Assembly (NCBI GenBank): GCA_964425005.1
Contig: CAYRKT010000054.1
Location: 1-10,048 of the forward strand
Reading direction: 5' to 3'
Length of the DNA stretch: 10,048 bases
DNA from: CAYRKT01 sp964425005
GTDB lineage: Bacteria; Synergistota; Synergistia; CAYRKT01
Part shown: piece by piece, positions 6,473 to 10,048 of the stretch
Layout: every line of letters begins with the position of its first letter
How positions within the stretch are numbered: the first letter of the stretch is position 1
Translations under genes and position numbers: made by a program
The notes under the pieces: generated by a model
Database searches by the model: none
What the model saw: only the letters and a program-made list of their open reading frames with translations
What the model was told of the DNA's origin: nothing

Positions 6473-6946
6473 ATGGGTCTTCAGGGCAAGAAGCTGATCC
6501 TGCTGGGCGAGCGGGACGGCGTGGCCGGTCCGGCCATGGAGGCGGTCCTGAAGGGCTCCGGCGCCGAGGTGGCCTTCTCGGTGACCGAGTGCTTCGTCTG
6601 AACCGCCGCTGGGGCCATGGACCTGCAGAACCAGCAGAGGATCAAGGAGATCGTCGAGAAGTACGGCGCCGAGAACGTGGTCGTGGTCCTGGGCTCCTCC
6701 GACGCGGAGGGCGCTGAGATCTACGCCGAGACGGTGACCAACGGCGATCCCACCTTCGCAGGTCCGCTGGCCGGAGTCCCGTTGGGACTCGCAGTCTACC
6801 ACGTGTTCGAGCCGGAGATAAAGGAGGCCGCCGACCCCAGGGCCTGGGAGGAGCAGGTGGCCATGATGGAGATGGTCCTGGACGTGGAGAAGCTGTGCGG
6901 GGCCGTGCGGAAGATCAGGGAGCAGTACAGCAAGTACGCTCTGTAG
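6473..6946 (+). CDS. grdA: Glycine/sarcosine/betaine reductase selenoprotein A (GrdA), TGA at 6599-6601 read as selenocysteine
   Basis: A 157-residue selenoprotein shared by glycine, sarcosine and betaine reductases. Read from ATG 6473, the frame meets TGA at 6599-6601 and continues open to TAG at 6944-6946. The text around the TGA is CFVU followed by TAAGAMDLQNQQ, the hallmark GrdA active site; Cys40 and Sec43 form the CxxU redox pair. The selenol attacks the glycine Schiff base on protein B, carries the carboxymethyl group to protein C, and ends as a Se-S bridge that thioredoxin reduces. The N terminus (KKLILLGERDGVAGPAMEA) and the VVVLGSSDAEGAEIYAETVT segment after the Sec are typical. Stopping at the TGA would leave a 42-residue fragment, and a downstream ATG at 6617 would give a false 109-residue protein. 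Translation needs SelA/B/C/D encoded elsewhere. Confidence 0.98.
6599..6635 (+). promoter_or_regulatory. Candidate SECIS element for GrdA Sec43 (weak)
   Basis: After the TGA (6599-6601), GCTGG (6608-6612) can pair with CCAGC (6631-6635) around an 18-base loop that can itself form a short GG/CC helix (6613-6614 with 6622-6623). A recoding element must lie here by function, but this hairpin is less regular than the grdB one, and grdA SECIS elements are known to be poorly conserved. Confidence 0.35.
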
Positions 6947-6961
6947 GAGGGGGGTGAAGGG

Positions 6962-8272
6962 ATGGCCTACCGGGTAGTTCACTACCTGAACCAGTTCTAC
7001 GCCGGCATCGGCGGGGAGGAGAAGGCCGACCTTCCCCCGGCCCTGGCCGCGGAGGGTCCGGTGGGCCCGGGGGTCCAGCTGCAGCAGCTTCTGGGCCCTG
7101 AGGCGCAGATAGTGGCCACCGTGTACTGCGGCGACGGCTACTTCGCCGAGAACCTGGACAGGGCGAGGAGGGAGGTCCTGGAGCTGATAAGGAGGTACAA
7201 CCCCGATGCCGTGGTGACCGGACCTGCCTTCAACGCCGGCAGGTACGGCACCGCTGCCGGCGCCGTGGGGCAGGCCGTGGCCAGGGAGCTGGGCGTGCCC
7301 GTGGTCTCGGGGATGTACGTGGAGAACCCCGGGGTGGAGCTCTACAGGAAGGACCTCTACATAGTCTCCACCGCCGACTCGGCCAGGGGGATGAGGGAGG
7401 CCCTCAAGGGGATGGCCTCCTTGCTCCTCAAGCTGCTCAAGGGTCAGAGGCTCGGGAGCCCCGCCGAGGAGGGCTACATCGAGAGGGGCATAAGGGTCAA
7501 CTGCTTCCGCGAGGAGATCGGGGCCAAGAGGGCTGTGGACATGCTGCTCAAGAAGCTCAAGGGGGAGCCCTTCGCCACCGAGTACCCCATGCCCGAGTTC
7601 GACAGGGTGCCCCCCATGCCGCCCATAAAGGACCTCTCCAGGGCCAAGATAGCGCTGGTCACCTCGGGAGGGATAGTCCCCAAGGGCAACCCCGATCGGA
7701 TAGAGGCCTCGAGCGCCACCAAGTACGGGGAGTACTCCATAGCGGGGCTCGATGACCTCACCCCCGAGACCCATCAGACCGCCCACGGCGGCTATGACCC
7801 CACCTACGCCAACGCCGATCCCGACAGGGTCCTGCCCGTGGACGTGATGAGGCAGCTCGAGAGGGAGGGGGTCTTCGGCAAGCTCCACGACCTGTACTAC
7901 GCCACCGTCGGCAACGGCACCCCTGTGGCCAACGCCAAGCGCTTCGGCAAGGAGATAGCCGAGAAGCTCAAGCGGGCGAACGTGGACGCGGTGATCCTCA
8001 CCTCCACCTGAGGGACCTGCACTCGTTGCGGCGCAACGATGGTGAAGGAGATAGAGAGGGCAGGCATACCGGTGGTTCACATAGCCACGATAGTCCCCAT
8101 ATCCCAGACGGTGGGGGCGAACCGCATAGTTCCGGCCGTGGCCATACCTCATCCTCTGGGGGATCCCACCAAGAGCCTGGAGGAGGAGAGGGCCATCAGG
8201 AGGAAGCTTTTGCTTCGCGCTCTGAAGGCGCTCCAGACGGAGATACACGAGCAGACCGTCTTCGCGGAGTAA
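6962..8272 (+). CDS. grdB: Glycine reductase protein B gamma subunit, selenoprotein GrdB, TGA at 8009-8011 read as selenocysteine
   Basis: A 436-residue selenoprotein, the usual GrdB length. ATG 6962 follows GGAGGGGGGTGAAGGG, 15 bases after grdA. The frame passes an internal TGA at 8009-8011 (Sec350) and ends at TAA 8270-8272. The sequence there, LTST-U-GTCTRCGATMVKEIE, gives the UxxCxxC motif typical of GrdB (Sec350, Cys353, Cys356). With pyruvoyl-bearing GrdE it forms protein B, which activates glycine for transfer to GrdA; the Sec is thought to take part in redox or substrate handling there. The N terminus VVHYLNQFYAGIGGEEKA is also diagnostic. The 87 codons after the TGA keep the same reading frame and family text (PISQTVGANRIVPAVAIPHP), so this is recoding and not a pseudogene. 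Gene callers would report a truncated 349-residue protein plus a 77-residue fragment starting at 8039. Confidence 0.98.
8009..8039 (+). promoter_or_regulatory. SECIS element for GrdB Sec350
   Basis: TGA (8009-8011) is followed by the perfect hairpin TCGTTGC (8023-8029), loop GGC (8030-8032), GCAACGA (8033-8039). The loop starts 19 bases after the end of the TGA, close to the spacing of the known Escherichia coli fdhF SECIS, whose upper stem has a similar GGTTGC/GCACC arrangement and a G in the loop. This is the place and shape expected for SelB binding. Confidence 0.75.
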
Positions 8273-8280
8273 GGACCTCC

Positions 8281-8324
8281 GAGGGAGGGGGCTGCGGCTT
8301 CCGCAACCCCCTCCTCTCGCTTTT
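8281..8324 (+). terminator. GC-rich hairpin with short T run between grdB and grdC
   Basis: GGAGGGGG (8284-8291) pairs with CCCCCTCC (8307-8314), extended outward by GAG/CTC with one bulged T, and capped by TGCGG/CCGCA (8293-8297 with 8301-8305) around loop CTT. It ends in a GC then TTTT (8321-8324). The stem is very stable but the T tract is short and broken, so it may be a leaky terminator or an RNA processing/stability hairpin that lowers expression of grdC relative to grdA and grdB. Confidence 0.65.
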
Positions 8325-8351
8325 GCCAAGCTATCTTTAGGGGGGATGCGG

Positions 8352-9890
8352 ATGGCTAAGGCTGTGGTAAAGGGCTATGCCTACTGTCTGAACCACGTGC
8401 CAGAGCTGGCGTATCACTACGGGAACACGCCCTACACCGAGAGGAAGTACAACCCCTCCGAGGGCGGGAGGAGTTACCTGGAGAAGCTATCTGGTGCCTT
8501 GATGAGCTTCGAGGAGGCCCTGAGGTATCCGCCCAACCAGGCCTACATAGGGAACCTGGACCTGGATGCCCTGGCCTCCCACCCCAGGCCCTGGTACGGC
8601 AACCCCCTGGGCGAGGCCTCCAGGTTCGGTCGCTTCGGCGAGATCATGCCGGAGGACGAGTTCCTGGGGCTCATGGACATCTGCGACGTCTTCGACCTGG
8701 TCTGGCTGGAGGAGGGCTTCTCCTCGAGGGTCAGGGAGAAGCTCTCGTCGCACCCCCTGATCCCCCGGTCCACCGTCGAGTCCAGGCTGGAGAGGGGGCA
8801 CCCCCTGGCGGAGATAGAGAGGGAGATCTCCGAGAGGCACGCCCTGCCCCTCTACAGCGGGGGCGAGGTGGTGGGCTGCGTCAGGCAGGGGCACGAGTTC
8901 GACGAATGCCTGGAGGCTTACGTGCTGCTCGAGAACATCGCCTGTAAGGCTGGGGCGGTGCTGGCCTGCTGGCATCTCCTGAAGAACGCTGGGATATCCG
9001 CCGAGGAGGTAGACTTCGTGATCGAGTGCTCCGAGGAGGCCGCCGGCGACATGAACCAGCGTGGGGGCGGAGACTTCGCCAAGGCCATAGCCGAGATAGC
9101 GGGGCTGTCCAACGCCAGCGGGCACGACGTGAGGGCCTTCTGCGCCGCCCCCATAAACGCGCTGGTTTCGGCCGCCGCCTACGTGGCCTCGGGGGCCAGG
9201 AGGAACGTGCTGGTGGTGGCCGGCGGGGCCGTGCCCAAGCTCTACATGAACTCCCGCGACCACGTGAGGAAGGGGGTTCCACCCCTCGAGGACTGCCTGG
9301 GGTGTCTAGCGGTCCTGGTGGGTCCCGACGACGGGGTCTCCCCCTACATAAGGCTCGACGCCATAGGTAAGCACAGGGTGGCAGACGGCGCCTCTCCCCA
9401 GGCGGTGACCAACGCCCTGGTCTACGAGCCGCTCTCCAGGGTGGGGCTCAGGATATCCGACGTGGACAGGTACGCAGCGGAGCTCCAGAACCCCGAGATC
9501 ACGGTCCCGGCCGGGGCCGGGGACGTGCCGCTGGCCAACTTCAAGATGATAGCCGCCCTGGCCGCCGTGAAGGGGGAGATAAAACGGGAGGAGATAGACA
9601 GGTTCGTGGCCGAGCACGGCGTGCCGGGCTTCGCCCACACCCAGGGCCACATACCCTCCGGGGTACCCTTCCTGGGACACGCCTGCGAGTGGATCAAGGC
9701 GGGCAAGATCAGGAGGGCCATGCTCATAGGCAAGGGCTCCCTCTTCCTGGCCAGGATGACCAACCTCTCCGAGGGGATATCGGTCCTGGTGGAGAAGAAC
9801 CCGGGCAGGGAGGAGGAAAAGCCCTCCTTCACCAGGGAGGACGTGAGGGCGGCGGTAGTCGAGGTGCTCTCGGAGCTGCTCTCCCGCTGA
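8352..9890 (+). CDS. grdC: Glycine/sarcosine/betaine reductase complex protein C, beta subunit GrdC
   Basis: A 512-residue thiolase-fold (beta-ketoacyl synthase III-like) subunit of protein C. With GrdD it takes the carboxymethyl group from selenoprotein A, releases it as an acetyl thioester and, with phosphate, makes acetyl phosphate, from which ATP is formed. I chose the ATG at 8352: the AGGGGGG site (8339-8345) sits directly against the earlier ATG at 8346 but 6 bases before this one, and MAKAVVKGYAYCLNHVPEL matches the family start. Visible landmarks: YPPNQAYIGNL (around 57-67), CSEEAAGDMNQRGGGDFAKA (around 226-245), SGHDVRAFCAAPINALVSAA with candidate catalytic Cys264, and FAHTQGHIPSGVPFLGHA near 422-439. 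The gene is 79 bases after grdB, across a hairpin, and 79 bases before the next gene. It is cytosolic and shared by all three reductase types. Confidence 0.97.
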   Translation: MAKAVVKGYAYCLNHVPELAYHYGNTPYTERKYNPSEGGRSYLEKLSGALMSFEEALRYPPNQAYIGNLDLDALASHPRPWYGNPLGEASRFGRFGEIMPEDEFLGLMDICDVFDLVWLEEGFSSRVREKLSSHPLIPRSTVESRLERGHPLAEIEREISERHALPLYSGGEVVGCVRQGHEFDECLEAYVLLENIACKAGAVLACWHLLKNAGISAEEVDFVIECSEEAAGDMNQRGGGDFAKAIAEIAGLSNASGHDVRAFCAAPINALVSAAAYVASGARRNVLVVAGGAVPKLYMNSRDHVRKGVPPLEDCLGCLAVLVGPDDGVSPYIRLDAIGKHRVADGASPQAVTNALVYEPLSRVGLRISDVDRYAAELQNPEITVPAGAGDVPLANFKMIAALAAVKGEIKREEIDRFVAEHGVPGFAHTQGHIPSGVPFLGHACEWIKAGKIRRAMLIGKGSLFLARMTNLSEGISVLVEKNPGREEEKPSFTREDVRAAVVEVLSELLSR

Positions 9891-9930
9891 GGCTCCGCGT
9901 CGCGCTCGTCGATGAGTTACTTAAGACATA

Positions 9931-9939
9931 TGGTAAAAT
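9931..9939 (+). promoter_or_regulatory. Possible extended -10 promoter ahead of grdD
   Basis: TGGTAAAAT fits an extended -10 (TGn plus TAAAAT, 5 of 6 to consensus) inside an AT-rich stretch (about 9911-9955) that contrasts with the coding regions. No good -35 hexamer is found 16-18 bases upstream. If active, it would start a transcript near 9946, about 24 bases before the next gene. Confidence 0.35.
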
Positions 9940-9969
9940 AAATAACGAAGGTTTACGGGGTGGACTGCG

Positions 9970-10048
9970 ATGGCGGATGCCGTCTTGAAGGAGATGGTGA
10001 GGGAGGCCTTGAGGGAGCTCCTGAGCTCCGCCGGGGGTAGGCTCGGGA
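9970..10048 (+). CDS. grdD: Probable protein C alpha subunit GrdD, N terminus only (cut by window end)
   Basis: Twenty-six codons from ATG 9970 run open to the window edge, beginning MADAVLKEMVREALRELL. GGGGTGGA (9957-9964) lies 5 bases upstream as a ribosome binding site. The fragment is an amphipathic helix rich in Glu, Arg and Leu; it holds no diagnostic motif. grdD directly follows grdC in nearly all known glycine, sarcosine and betaine reductase operons, so position is the main support. In Eubacterium acidaminophilum Cys359 of GrdD catalyses the final acetyl phosphate-forming step; that region is outside this window. Confidence 0.7.
   Translation, partial: MADAVLKEMVREALRELLSSAGGRLG

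Noticed and set aside
6599..6601. grdA (and likewise grdB at 8009-8011) as a pseudogene broken by a stop codon
   Set aside because: The TGA is exactly at the known selenocysteine positions, with intact frame and conserved residues on both sides.
6440..8329. A 629-codon open frame on the minus strand opposite grdA and grdB
   Set aside because: It is a shadow produced by GC-rich codons; the opposite strand carries unmistakable GrdA and GrdB. The product is a low-complexity Gly/His/Leu/Pro mix with no recognisable domain.
8346..8351. ATG at 8346 as the grdC start
   Set aside because: The G-rich ribosome binding site touches this ATG; the next ATG at 8352 has proper spacing and fits the family N terminus.

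Overview
The window is GC-rich bacterial DNA (roughly two thirds G+C by eye) with heavy use of AGG (Arg), ATA (Ile) and CTC/CTG codons, GTG and TTG starts, and strong GGAGG-type ribosome binding sites. It carries most of a selenium-dependent glycine reductase (Stickland) operon. That fits an anaerobic amino-acid fermenter. I would guess a Synergistota member of the Thermanaerovibrio/Aminomonas kind, but the phylum is inferred from gene content and codon style, not from a marker gene.

Left part (1-2320): the 3' three quarters of an aconitase-superfamily hydratase, cut by the window edge, followed 104 bases later by a GntR/FCD regulator on the same strand. Middle left (2307-4034): a minus-strand pair, a MOFRL-type glycerate 2-kinase and a PrxQ/BCP-like peroxiredoxin. 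The pair converges on the gntR gene and diverges from the glycine reductase operon.

The region 4035-4405 has no protein gene. It holds a near-consensus sigma-70-type promoter (TTGAAA-17-TAGAAT) and then a tandem glycine riboswitch. The first aptamer is close to consensus and the second has drifted. A pyrimidine stretch after the riboswitch can pair with the Shine-Dalgarno of the first gene.

Right part (4406-10048, plus strand): grdX, trxA, grdE, grdA, grdB, grdC, and the first 26 codons of what is probably grdD. grdA and grdB each contain one in-frame TGA that must be read as selenocysteine (Sec43 in GrdA, Sec350 in GrdB), so naive gene calling splits both. The grdB TGA is followed by a clear SECIS-like hairpin. 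A strong GC hairpin between grdB and grdC and an extended -10 before grdD suggest extra transcription control inside the operon.

How the genes work together (established for this pathway): GrdE and GrdB form protein B, which binds glycine through a pyruvoyl group as a Schiff base. Selenoprotein GrdA takes the carboxymethyl group on its selenol. GrdC and GrdD form protein C, which turns it into acetyl phosphate. Thioredoxin re-reduces GrdA. The riboswitch links expression to glycine supply. No grdF/grdG/grdH/grdI (sarcosine or betaine subunits), thioredoxin reductase or sel genes are visible here.
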